Assembly (NCBI RefSeq): GCF_003626535.1
Contig: NZ_RBAL01000009.1
Span: forward strand, 62,001 to 126,000
Length of the DNA stretch: 64,000 nt
Direction of reading: 5' to 3'
DNA from: Streptomyces hoynatensis
GTDB lineage: Bacteria; Actinomycetota; Actinomycetes; Streptomycetales; Streptomycetaceae
The notes under the pieces were generated by a model that was given only the letters and a program-made list of their open reading frames with translations, made no database searches and was not told the origin of the DNA. Shown piece after piece: positions 13,815 to 20,947 of the stretch. Within the stretch, counting starts at the first letter, position 1. The number at the start of each line of letters is the position of its first letter. Made by a program: the position numbers and the translations under genes.

Positions 13815-16015
13815 GCACCGAGGTTCAGCCGACGACGGTTCTTGATGTCACCCGGGTGCTGGGGCGGCGGCCCGGCGCCCCGTTCCGTGCCGCTGTGCAG
13901 GCGACCCCCGCGGGCGCGACCGACGCCTCCATCGGCACCATCCGGCAGACCGCCCCCGCGGTCGAGCAGGCGGCCGACGCCACGTTCCGGGCGCCTGCCT
14001 GGCGGCGGGCCGCGGCCGGCACCTGGCGGGTGGTGAAGACCGCCGGCGTCGGCACCGTCACCCCGGTTCGCCGGGCGTGGGGCTACCAGCAGGGAGGCGA
14101 GTTCACCCAGCAGATCCGTCTCAACGAGTTGCTCATCACCAACGAGAACGACCCGGAGCGCAAGAAGGTACTCCTCGACGAGATCGCACAGCTGCGGGCC
14201 GCGCGGGCGGCTGCGACGCACGACCGGCACCGGGAGAAGAAGACGATCGCCGGGCTGGCTGGTGGGGTGTTCGTGATGACGCTGCTGATCCTCGCGTTCG
14301 TCATCGGCCCCGTCGCCCCGGCCGCCGCCGCAGGCGCGGGCCTCGGGGGCGCCTACCTGGCTGGCCGCAAGGAGGTGCAGCAGCGGGCCAAGGCCGCTGA
14401 GCTGGCCGCCGCCAAGAACGCGGCCGCCCTGGAGCCCGGCGGCCCATCGAAGGAGGAGGTCGAGGCCGCTGTGACGGCCGCCCAAGAGGCCGGCGTCTAC
14501 TCCCCTGCGATGCTGCCGCGCGGCGCCAAGCCCTACCCCATCTCGCGGGCCACCACCGAAGCGGAGGCCGCCGACTGCATCCTGCGGGCCCTCGTCAAGG
14601 AGGGCGTGCCCGTCGGCGACATCTCCGAGGTCGAGCGCAAGCCGTGGGGCTGGCAGTGCGTCGTGCGCGTCACCGAAGGAACCCCCGGGGCGATCATCAA
14701 GGTGACGGACAACCTGGAGACGCTGTTCGACACCGCCCACGGGTCGGTCCGGCCTCAGCCGATGATCGAGCGGCGGGCGTGTGCGAAGCTCCGCATCATC
14801 GAGTCCGACCCGTTCGCGTCCGCCCCGCCGCCCGAGTACCTGGCGCCGAAGTCCATCTCGATCCGGGACCGGCGCCGCATCGGCTCCAGCATCGACGGCG
14901 AGGAGCTGCTGGCCACGCTCGCCGGGGTCATGGGCGAGGTCGTCGCCGCCTCGGGCGGCGGGAAGACCGGCATCCTCCAGGCCCTCGCCGAGATCACCAC
15001 CGCCTGCCGAGACGCGATCACAATCGATCTCGACCCCGCAGGCGACGGGTTGGAGGACCTCGGCCCAGCCGCGCGACTCCAGGGCCGTACCCACGAGCAG
15101 ATCGAGCACGTCCTGCTGTGGCTGCTGATCCTGTGCAAGGCGCGGGCACGGTTGCGGAAGACGCTCGGCATGGGCCGCAAGTGGGCGGCCAGCGCGGAGC
15201 ACCCGTCGATCGTCGTGTTCATCGACGAGTACCCGAAGCTGTCGAGGCTGGCCAAGAAGCTGGCCTGGGATCTTCTGCTCGTCGGCCGCAAGGAGGCAGT
15301 CCCGGTTGTGTTTGCGTCCCAGGGCGGCACCACCGCCTACCTGGGCGAGAACATCGCGCAGATGCTCGCGATGAAGATCGTCGGCCCGTGCAAGAAGGTC
15401 GACACCGCCGCCGTGTTCGGCGACGGCTCCGCGGCCGAGGGCTGGCTCCCGCACCGGCTGGCGCCCGCGACGGACACGGACCCACGCGACGCCGGCCACG
15501 TCTACGCCCAGGGGATCCCCGGCACGCAGGATGCCCCCGTCGAGTACAAGATCCACGAACACGCGAAGGGGATGCTCGCGAAGCTCGCCGACGAGCGGCG
15601 CGACGCCGGCCTCCTCGACCCGGACCCCGACTCACTCCAGGCCATGGCCGACGTGGACCTGCCGGACTACGTGCTCCCCGAGTTCGATGTTGAGGGAAAC
15701 CTGAAGAAGGAAGCCCCAGTCGATCTGCTGACGTGGGAGCAGCTGCTGCGACTGTGCGAGGCCGACCCGCCGGCCGAGGCGATCACCCCGGACACCCCGG
15801 CGCGGCAGGCCGCCCGCAAGGCGATCGCCGTTCTCGATGAGAAGGGCGTCGACCGGGCGCGCACGGAGCCGCTCGCCGAGGCCCTCGGACTCGGGCCCGA
15901 CACGCTGCGCGGGCTGCTGCGCGAGCTGGGCCTGGAGCCCGTCCAGTTGGGCGCGTTCGACGGCCGGAGCAACCCCCGCGGCTACCGCCTGGAGGACCTG
16001 GAGCGGGCGATCTGA
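13811..16015 (+). CDS. FtsK/SpoIIIE-family DNA translocase, TraB-like
   Basis: 734 residues, GTG start overlapping the Spd-like gene. Two hydrophobic segments lie at about 145-180 (GLAGGVFVMTLLILAFVIGP and the glycine/alanine-rich stretch after it). Then comes the motor: Walker A ASGGGKTG at about 380-387 and Walker B IVVFIDEYPKL at about 466-476, with the conserved FASQGG sensor loop. The last ~80 residues (RKAIAVLDEKGVDRARTEPL ... TLRGLLRELGL) form a winged helix-turn-helix like the gamma domain of FtsK or the DNA-recognition domain of TraB. TraB proteins move double-stranded DNA between mycelial cells after binding short repeats (clt) next to their gene. A strikingly symmetric repeat array lies directly downstream here. 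Whether it works in conjugation, in phage DNA segregation or in replication cannot be told from sequence. Confidence 0.8.
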   Translation: MSTEVQPTTVLDVTRVLGRRPGAPFRAAVQATPAGATDASIGTIRQTAPAVEQAADATFRAPAWRRAAAGTWRVVKTAGVGTVTPVRRAWGYQQGGEFTQQIRLNELLITNENDPERKKVLLDEIAQLRAARAAATHDRHREKKTIAGLAGGVFVMTLLILAFVIGPVAPAAAAGAGLGGAYLAGRKEVQQRAKAAELAAAKNAAALEPGGPSKEEVEAAVTAAQEAGVYSPAMLPRGAKPYPISRATTEAEAADCILRALVKEGVPVGDISEVERKPWGWQCVVRVTEGTPGAIIKVTDNLETLFDTAHGSVRPQPMIERRACAKLRIIESDPFASAPPPEYLAPKSISIRDRRRIGSSIDGEELLATLAGVMGEVVAASGGGKTGILQALAEITTACRDAITIDLDPAGDGLEDLGPAARLQGRTHEQIEHVLLWLLILCKARARLRKTLGMGRKWAASAEHPSIVVFIDEYPKLSRLAKKLAWDLLLVGRKEAVPVVFASQGGTTAYLGENIAQMLAMKIVGPCKKVDTAAVFGDGSAAEGWLPHRLAPATDTDPRDAGHVYAQGIPGTQDAPVEYKIHEHAKGMLAKLADERRDAGLLDPDPDSLQAMADVDLPDYVLPEFDVEGNLKKEAPVDLLTWEQLLRLCEADPPAEAITPDTPARQAARKAIAVLDEKGVDRARTEPLAEALGLGPDTLRGLLRELGLEPVQLGAFDGRSNPRGYRLEDLERAI

Positions 16016-16039
16016 CCCGCCCGTTACGCCCTGGTATGT

Positions 16040-16200
16040 CTGCTGCTAGAGGGCTGCTAGCCGCCGCTACGCCGCAGGTCAGCGACTGCTAGGCCCCTGC
16101 TACCGCACCACTAAACGATCTTCGGATAGCACCCGCCTAGCACCCTCATAGCAGCCCCTGACCTGCGCTTTAGCAGCCGACAGCACCCAGCTAGCACCAG
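16040..16200. repeat. Dyad-symmetric array of 12 TGCTA half-sites plus 2 copies of CGCAGGTCAG
   Basis: Left arm: CTGCTAG-like heptamers centred at 16046, 16057, 16067, 16089, 16100 and (degenerate) 16111. Right arm: the reverse complement (CTAGCAC-like) centred at 16129, 16140, 16151, 16173, 16183 and 16194. Every left/right pair sums to 32240, so the array is symmetric about base 16120. Neighbouring sites are 10-11 bp apart, that is one helical turn. The seventh slot in each arm holds a perfect 10-bp inverted copy: CGCAGGTCAG at 16073-16082 and CTGACCTGCG at 16158-16167. The centre (CGATCTTCG) is itself a small palindrome and AT-richer. It fills the 215-base gap after the translocase gene. 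It could be a transfer locus, replication origin, centromere or large operator. Confidence 0.9.
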
Positions 16201-16230
16201 ACGAACCACCACAAACCGAGAGGAGACATC

Positions 16231-16530
16231 ATGTCCCACTTGACCACCCCTGAGGCCCTGATCGACCGCTACGCCGCTGACATCGCGTTCGTCACGGAGA
16301 CGCCGGCCGCCACCACCCCTGAGGCCCTGATCCAGCAGCTCGGCGTGGCCGCGGACCGCCTGGGGGCCGCCGACATCATCGGCGCCGAGGACATCGGCGC
16401 AGCCGCCAGCTACCTGGCGGACGCGCTGGCCGCCGAGCCGGGCCGGGAGCGGCAGATCCTGCTGCGGCGGGCCGCCCGGCACCTCGCCGCCGCCGACGAC
16501 GCGGTCGACGAGTACCGGGAAATGGTCTGA
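16231..16530 (+). CDS. Small acidic hypothetical protein
   Basis: 99 residues, ATG preceded by GAGAGGAG. It is acidic and helical, with a repeated TTPEAL(I) motif (residues 5-10 and about 29-34). It is the first gene after the dyad array and may be controlled by it. No family recognised. Confidence 0.55.
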   Translation: MSHLTTPEALIDRYAADIAFVTETPAATTPEALIQQLGVAADRLGAADIIGAEDIGAAASYLADALAAEPGRERQILLRRAARHLAAADDAVDEYREMV

Positions 16531-16533
16531 GCC

Positions 16534-16794
16534 ATGAGGAGCCCTCTCGACGCGGTCCGTGACCTGATCGCCGAGACCACCACCCAGCGCGCGCTCGACC
16601 GCCGCATCCGCGAGGCCGTCCGCACCGACCCGGACGCCGCCCTGATCTTCCAGTCGGCCCACGGCCGCCCCCAGCGGTTCGCCCGCCACGTAGGCGACCC
16701 CCGCTTCGACCAGCGATCCGCCGAACTCCAGCAGTACGCCGAGGTCAAGGTCGCCAAGGGCGAGTTCCACCTGTTCCGCAAGCTCTTCCGCTGA
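16534..16794 (+). CDS. Small hypothetical protein
   Basis: 86 residues, 3 bases after the previous stop. Basic/helical N-terminus (LIAETTTQRALDRRIREAV), tail KVAKGEFHLFRKLFR. No family recognised. Confidence 0.5.
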   Translation: MRSPLDAVRDLIAETTTQRALDRRIREAVRTDPDAALIFQSAHGRPQRFARHVGDPRFDQRSAELQQYAEVKVAKGEFHLFRKLFR

Positions 16795-16823
16795 CGCCAA
16801 CCCAACTACTGAAGGAGAAAATC

Positions 16824-17246
16824 ATGCCCAAGCCGACCGCCGTCGCCCGCATCGTGAAGCTCACCCCCCCGAAGATCAAGCGGCGGCCGTCCGACCGCCA
16901 GCGGGCCCGCGAGTTCGCCCGCAGCGTCGAGGAGGGCCGCGTCTACTACGTCGTCGACCTTCTCGTCGGCGGCCCGGACGCCGGGACCCGGGTCGTGTCC
17001 GAGAGGCAGTTCACGAAGAAGCCGCTCGTCGGCCTCATGTCCGGCAGCTGCTCGCCTGAGCAGCTGTGGCTCCAGTACGGCCGCGTCTACACCGATCGCG
17101 GGCACCCCGACATCCGGCGCTTGCCCACCACGGTCGAGATGGCGGAGGAGGCCGAGAAGATCGGCGCCGGCATGCTCAACTCGCCCGGCTGGGCCGAGGC
17201 TATCGGCCAGGCCGGCGCCGGCACCCGCTTCCGCTCCACCTGGTAA
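16824..17246 (+). CDS. Hypothetical protein
   Basis: 140 residues, ATG preceded by GAAGGAG. A basic start (RIVKLTPPKIKRRPSDRQRA) leads to a strand pair (GRVYYVVDLLVGGPDAGTRV). No domain recognised. Followed by a palindromic GC-rich terminator-like region at 17254-17292. Confidence 0.5.
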   Translation: MPKPTAVARIVKLTPPKIKRRPSDRQRAREFARSVEEGRVYYVVDLLVGGPDAGTRVVSERQFTKKPLVGLMSGSCSPEQLWLQYGRVYTDRGHPDIRRLPTTVEMAEEAEKIGAGMLNSPGWAEAIGQAGAGTRFRSTW

Positions 17247-17253
17247 CTCAGCC

Positions 17254-17292
17254 CGGGGCGCCCCTCTTGCCGCCAAGCACCGGGGCGCCCCC
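17254..17292 (+). terminator. Terminator-like repeat of GGGGCGCCCC
   Basis: Two copies of the palindrome GGGGCGCCCC at 17255-17264 and 17282-17291 can pair with each other (17-base loop) or each form a short stem. They lie 8 bases after the stop at 17246 and before the RBS of 17338. Confidence 0.5.
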
Positions 17293-17337
17293 GCACCAAC
17301 CTGCATCCACCAACGTAGACACGGAGGTGTCCACATC

Positions 17338-17856
17338 ATGCCCAGCCGCGCCCCGACGCGCGACCTCGGGATCAGCCCCGCAGCCCTCGACCAACTGTTC
17401 GCCGACCTGGACCGCTACCTGGCCCAGCACGCCCCGCGGACCGACACCGGCCTTGTCTCGGCCAGCGTCGACGAGCTCATCGCCCAAGCCGGCATCCAGA
17501 CCGGCCCCGCCCCGCTCCCGCGCCGGGGCTGGCTGCTGCGACGGGCCGCCGCCCCCTCGATCACCGTCGCGCAGCACATCGACCTCATCGCCGAGGTCAT
17601 CCAGCGCTACGGGTGGGCCCAGAACACCACGTGGGACGGCCAGCGGCGGTGCTGCATCGTCGGCGCCCAGCATCTACTCATCCACTACGGGTACGGAGAC
17701 CGCGACCTCGGCAGGCGCGCCGGGGACTGGCTCAACCGCCAACTCGGCGGCGGAGTCAACTACGTCCAGTGGCAGAACAATCGGTGGCGCACGAAGCAGC
17801 AGGTGCTCGACATGCTGCGCACCGCCGCCGCCAACGCGCGGACGGCGGGCGTGTGA
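17338..17856 (+). CDS. DUF6197-like hypothetical protein
   Basis: 172 residues, RBS GGAGGTG ten bases upstream. The centre (DLIAEVIQRYGWAQ...RRCCIVGAQHLL) resembles the DUF6197 family of actinobacterial phages and chromosomes, which has the GWxQ...CxxGA pattern. Function unknown. The C-terminus ends in a WQNNRWRTKQQVLDMLRTAA helix. TGATG overlap with the next gene. Confidence 0.6.
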   Translation: MPSRAPTRDLGISPAALDQLFADLDRYLAQHAPRTDTGLVSASVDELIAQAGIQTGPAPLPRRGWLLRRAAAPSITVAQHIDLIAEVIQRYGWAQNTTWDGQRRCCIVGAQHLLIHYGYGDRDLGRRAGDWLNRQLGGGVNYVQWQNNRWRTKQQVLDMLRTAAANARTAGV

Positions 17857-18281
17857 TGGCCGAGGTGTTCGCCTTGCTTCTGGTCGGCCACTGGCTGGCC
17901 GACTACCCCGGGCAGACCGACAGGCAAGCCAAGCGCAAGGCCGGATGGACCGAAGGGAAGGACGACCCGCACCCGGGCAGGCACCATCACGGCTGGGGCG
18001 CCAACCTCACGCACGCCGGCACTCACGTGGCGATCTGCGGAGTCCTCCTCGGCATCGGCGCCGCCCTCCTGCCGGAGGTCACGCTGCACCCGGCCCCCAC
18101 GGTCGCGGCCCTCGCCTGGATCGGGGCGACCCACAGCGTGATTGACCGCAGGTGGCCCGTCCGCTGGTGGATGGAGAACACCGGGCAGGCCGAGTACCTC
18201 GCCCGCGGCGGAGCGCAGCACGTCGACCAGGCCGCACACGCACTCGCCCTCCTCGTCGCCGCCGTCGGCCTCGCCGCCTAA
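17856..18281 (+). CDS. DUF3307-like membrane protein
   Basis: 141 residues with three hydrophobic segments. FALLLVGHWLADYPGQTDRQ near the N-terminus and GATHSVIDRRWPVRWWMENT in the second half supply the paired H/D motifs of DUF3307-type membrane proteins. Function unknown. In phages such proteins may act at the membrane during infection. Start chosen at the TGATG overlap. Confidence 0.55.
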   Translation: MAEVFALLLVGHWLADYPGQTDRQAKRKAGWTEGKDDPHPGRHHHGWGANLTHAGTHVAICGVLLGIGAALLPEVTLHPAPTVAALAWIGATHSVIDRRWPVRWWMENTGQAEYLARGGAQHVDQAAHALALLVAAVGLAA

Positions 18282-18304
18282 CCCCCACCCCGGAGGAGAA
18301 CACG

Positions 18305-18613
18305 ATGCCCGCCCAGCTCCGAGCCTGCTACGTCGCCGTCTGCGACGTCCCCGGCTGCGGCTACGAGTACGACGAGAACGCCGAGTTCGTCGGCTACTAC
18401 GACACCCCCGAGGAGGCCGTCGAGCACGCCACCGAGGAGGCCTGGGACCCGAGCGAGCGGTTCACCCTGCTCCGCGACGGGCGCCTCGCCTGCCCCAAAC
18501 AGGACGCCGCCCACGACACCGCCCGGCGCGTCCTCGCCGCGCTCCCCGGACAACTCGCCATCGCCCCGGTGCTTGACAATGACCAGCGGCGAAGCGATCA
18601 TCTGATCTCATAG
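18305..18613 (+). CDS. Small hypothetical protein
   Basis: 102 residues, RBS GGAGGA ten bases before the ATG. It contains VCDVPGCGYEYDENAEFVGY, likely a single zinc knuckle with the later Cys, and an acidic helix (TPEEAVEHATEEAWDPSERF). A strong terminator hairpin follows at 18627-18653. Confidence 0.55.
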   Translation: MPAQLRACYVAVCDVPGCGYEYDENAEFVGYYDTPEEAVEHATEEAWDPSERFTLLRDGRLACPKQDAAHDTARRVLAALPGQLAIAPVLDNDQRRSDHLIS

Positions 18614-18626
18614 ATGCAGTGCGCTC

Positions 18627-18653
18627 AAGGGCCACCCCCACCGGGTGGCCCTT
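18627..18653 (+). terminator. Terminator hairpin
   Basis: Perfect 11-bp stem AAGGGCCACCC (18627-18637) with 18643-18653, loop of 5 bases, followed by CGTCGTT. It separates the operon ending at 18613 from the HTH gene at 18676. Confidence 0.8.
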
Positions 18654-18675
18654 CGTCGTTCCCAGGGAGGTGACC

Positions 18676-18888
18676 ATGCCCCGGCTCGTCGACGCGAGGG
18701 GCGCCGCCTACTGGACCGGCCGCTCGCCCGGCACCATCTGGCGATGGGCGAGCGAAGGGCGCATCGCCAGCCACGGCGGCCGGTACGACCTCGAGCAGCT
18801 GCCGCACGCCGAACGCGACGACCTGACCCGGCAGATCACCTACCTGCCTCCGGCGCCCCCGCTCCCCGCAGGCGCGCGCGCCGCGTAG
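18676..18888 (+). CDS. Small HTH protein, excisionase/AlpA-like
   Basis: 70 residues. The ATG at 18676 is set by GGGAGGT upstream; the longer frame starting at 18619 runs through the terminator. RGAAYWTGRSPGTIWRWASE followed by GRIASHGGRYDL is a MerR/excisionase-type helix-turn-helix with a small wing. It could be a recombination directionality factor or an early regulator, but it lies 22 kb from the integrase. A 121-base gap after it contains no gene. Confidence 0.6.
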   Translation: MPRLVDARGAAYWTGRSPGTIWRWASEGRIASHGGRYDLEQLPHAERDDLTRQITYLPPAPPLPAGARAA

Positions 18889-19009
18889 ACCACCGTGGCA
18901 GGTGGGCGATGGGTGAGGAGCCGCCCGGGTTGGGCTCCGGGCGGCGCCCGTCCGTCACAGAACCATCACACCGGCCACACGTGCGGGTCAGGCACGGCAG
19001 GCTGACGGC

Positions 19010-19435
19010 ATGTCACACACCCGCACCCGCCTCGCGCTCGCCGCCGGCATCACCACCATCCTCCTCACCCTCGGCGCATGCGGAGGCGACGACAACAGCG
19101 ACGACCAGGCCGCCCCGAGCGACACACCCGACGCCGCCGAGGCCCTCGAACAAGCCGTCCGCGACTACATCGCGGCCAACACCACCGGCGACGCTGACAC
19201 CGGCTGGGGCTTCGTTTCCGCCCGGTGCCAGCAGCTCTGGGGGCGCGCGGAGTTCGAGCAGCGCGTCCAGACCGCCACCGACCTCGTCGGCCCGCAGGAC
19301 GTCGACAGCATCCACGTCGACCAACTCGCCGGCGACCTCGCCCGCGTCACCTACACAGTCGGCGCCCCCGAACTCAACCGCCAGCAGCAGCCCTGGGTCC
19401 GCGAGGGCGGCACCTGGCGATACGACGACTGCTGA
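19010..19435 (+). CDS. Secreted lipoprotein (possible moron)
   Basis: 141 residues. A typical lipoprotein signal (LALAAGITTILLTLGACGGD) ends in the lipobox LGAC with Cys at about 24. An acidic linker and a ~100-residue domain follow (ALEQAVRDYIAANTTGDADT, then a Cys-containing C-terminus WRYDDC) of the small NTF2-like/DUF4878 type. It would be displayed on the lysogen membrane. Phage lipoproteins in other systems block superinfection or alter host surface properties. It has its own promoter gap (18889-19009) and no overlap with its neighbours, which fits a separately expressed lysogenic-conversion gene. Confidence 0.65.
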   Translation: MSHTRTRLALAAGITTILLTLGACGGDDNSDDQAAPSDTPDAAEALEQAVRDYIAANTTGDADTGWGFVSARCQQLWGRAEFEQRVQTATDLVGPQDVDSIHVDQLAGDLARVTYTVGAPELNRQQQPWVREGGTWRYDDC

Positions 19436-19452
19436 CACTCCAGGAGGCCCCC

Positions 19453-19734
19453 GTGCTCGAAGGATGGCTCCACCGAACCGGCATCGCCCGCACACTGTGC
19501 AGCCGCAGCACCTCAAGCAGCGGGGCCCTCACAGTCCTCATCGAATCGCGCCGCTGGACACCTCGGCCGCTCGTAGCCTGGGCCGCGAAGCAGCACCTCC
19601 TGCTCGCGCATCCAGCCAAGGCGGCCGAGGCGCACATGGCTGGCGTCGACCGACACCCCGTCGCCCTCAGCGGCAAGCGTCGATGGGACCTTCGCTACGA
19701 ACCGGGCACCCCACGAACACGAAGGAGAGCGTAG
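19453..19734 (+). CDS. Small hypothetical protein
   Basis: 93 residues. GTG at 19453 is selected by AGGAGG five bases upstream. Basic and without a recognised domain (LVAWAAKQHLLLAHPAKAAE). Downstream neighbour starts 2 bases after its stop. Confidence 0.5.
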   Translation: MLEGWLHRTGIARTLCSRSTSSSGALTVLIESRRWTPRPLVAWAAKQHLLLAHPAKAAEAHMAGVDRHPVALSGKRRWDLRYEPGTPRTRRRA

Positions 19735-19736
19735 CC

Positions 19737-19967
19737 GTGGCAGACACCCACCCCGGCGAGGGGGACGCCGAGACGCTGCGCCGCTACTGGACCACCGGCG
19801 AAGGAGCCGCGAAGATCCGCTGGGGGACGCCCGGCGACTTCGACCGGTGCGTCCGCCGGCTGGAGAAGTACATGCCCGGCCGCGCCGAGGGCTACTGCAA
19901 CCTCCTCCACCACCGCGCCCTCGGCATCTACCCCGCCACCCACGCCAAGCAGGAGCGAGGCGGCTGA
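19737..19967 (+). CDS. Small phage protein preceding the HNH gene
   Basis: 76 residues, GTG preceded by AAGGAGAG. The sequence LRRYWTTGEGAAKIRWGTPG, DFDRCVRRLEKYM and GYCNLLHHRALGIYPATHAK recurs in Streptomyces phages just before the HNH and terminase genes. Its function is not known. TGATG overlap with the HNH gene. Confidence 0.6.
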   Translation: MADTHPGEGDAETLRRYWTTGEGAAKIRWGTPGDFDRCVRRLEKYMPGRAEGYCNLLHHRALGIYPATHAKQERGG

Positions 19968-20278
19968 TGGCGTGGTCGAGCAGTGGCCGGAGGGCCCAAC
20001 TCCCCAAGGGCTGGTCGTCGCGAATCGTGCCGCGCATCCTCGCCCGAGACGGACACCGCTGTGTCGCCCGCCTCACCGACGGCACCAGGTGCACCGAGAC
20101 CGAGCGGCTTGAGGTCGACCACATCGGCGACCCGCTCAACCACGGCGACGCCAACCTCCAGACGCTGTGCCGCCGGCACCACAAGCGGAAGACGCAGGCC
20201 GAGAGCGCCCAGGCCCGGCGTGCCCGGCCCAAGGAGCGGCGCAGGCGGCCGGCCGAGCGCCATCCAGGACTCCTCTGA
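19967..20278 (+). CDS. HNH endonuclease
   Basis: 103 residues. ILARDGHRCVARL...RLEVDHIGDPLNHGD...LQTLCRRHHKRKT gives the HNH core, with metal-binding His/Asp in VDH, Asn in LNHGD and the final RRHHKRK. Located directly before the terminase genes, where phage HNH nucleases are often needed for genome cleavage during packaging of cos-type DNA. This suggests a cohesive-end packaging strategy and a cos site nearby. Confidence 0.85.
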   Translation: MAWSSSGRRAQLPKGWSSRIVPRILARDGHRCVARLTDGTRCTETERLEVDHIGDPLNHGDANLQTLCRRHHKRKTQAESAQARRARPKERRRRPAERHPGLL

Positions 20279-20291
20279 CCCTCACATCGCG

Positions 20292-20325
20292 CCGCATAGT
20301 CATGCGTGATCCGCATAGTCATGCG
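20292..20325. repeat. Two direct copies of CCGCATAGTCATGCG upstream of terminase
   Basis: Fifteen-base direct repeats at 20292-20306 and 20311-20325 (19-base period). Each contains the inverted pair CGCAT/ATGCG. They lie in a 189-base noncoding stretch between the HNH gene and the small terminase gene, a common position for cos or pac and for late-promoter control sites. The remainder of the gap is GC-rich without other structure. Confidence 0.65.
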
Positions 20326-20467
20326 CGCGGAGGGTGGGGAGGGACCCCTAACGATCATGGTCCCGGACCGCAAGCGTGTAGCCGCTCGCCCTCAGTACGG
20401 GTCTGGGCGATCCAGGCACCCAGCGTGACCCCGCCGGGTGCATAGCCATACAGAGGGGGTGGTCGCC

Positions 20468-20947
20468 GTGGCCGGTCGAGGCCCCGCCCCGAAGGACCCG
20501 AAGCGCCGAGCCCGGCGGAACGCGGACGCGCAGCAGCAGACGGTGCTGCGGTTCGAGCAGGCCGAGCCGCCCGAACTGCCCACGCTCCAGGTCGAGCAGG
20601 ACGGCAAGCTGGTCGAGTTCACCTGGCCGCACCGCACGGTCGAGTGGTGGGAGATGTGGAAGGCCAGCCCGCAGGCCGAGCACTTCAGCAGCACCGACTG
20701 GGACTTCTTGTTGGACACCGCGTTGGTGCACGCACGGTTCTGGACGGGGAACCTGGCGGCCGGCGCCGAGCTGAGGCTCCGCGTCGCGAAGTTCGGCGCC
20801 ACGCCGGAAGACCGTGCCAGGCTCAGGATGCAGTTTGCCCAGGCCGACGAGGCCGATTCCCGCCGCCCGGCCGGCGCGTCTTCCCGAGAGCGCTACGGAG
20901 ACCTCAAGGTGCTGCCAGGAGGCGGCGATGCCGTGGCGGGGTCCTAG
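20468..20947 (+). CDS. Terminase small subunit
   Basis: 159 residues from the GTG at 20468, which has GAGGGGG at the right distance. Starts GRGPAPKDPKRRARRNAD, a typical opening of phage small terminase or P27-like proteins. An aromatic helix region (EWWEMWKASPQAEHFSSTDW) and helices that would form the oligomeric core follow. Binds the packaging site and feeds DNA to the large subunit, whose gene overlaps its 3' end by 20 bases. Confidence 0.8.
   Translation: MAGRGPAPKDPKRRARRNADAQQQTVLRFEQAEPPELPTLQVEQDGKLVEFTWPHRTVEWWEMWKASPQAEHFSSTDWDFLLDTALVHARFWTGNLAAGAELRLRVAKFGATPEDRARLRMQFAQADEADSRRPAGASSRERYGDLKVLPGGGDAVAGS

Noticed and set aside
16040..16200. Considered the array as a simple terminator hairpin
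   Set aside because: The arms match only at phased sites, with diverged spacers. A transcript hairpin would select for continuous pairing, which is not seen.
18676..18888. Considered calling the small HTH protein the excisionase of this prophage
   Set aside because: The fold fits, but it lies over 22 kb from the integrase with a different operon. It is left as a possible regulator or directionality factor.
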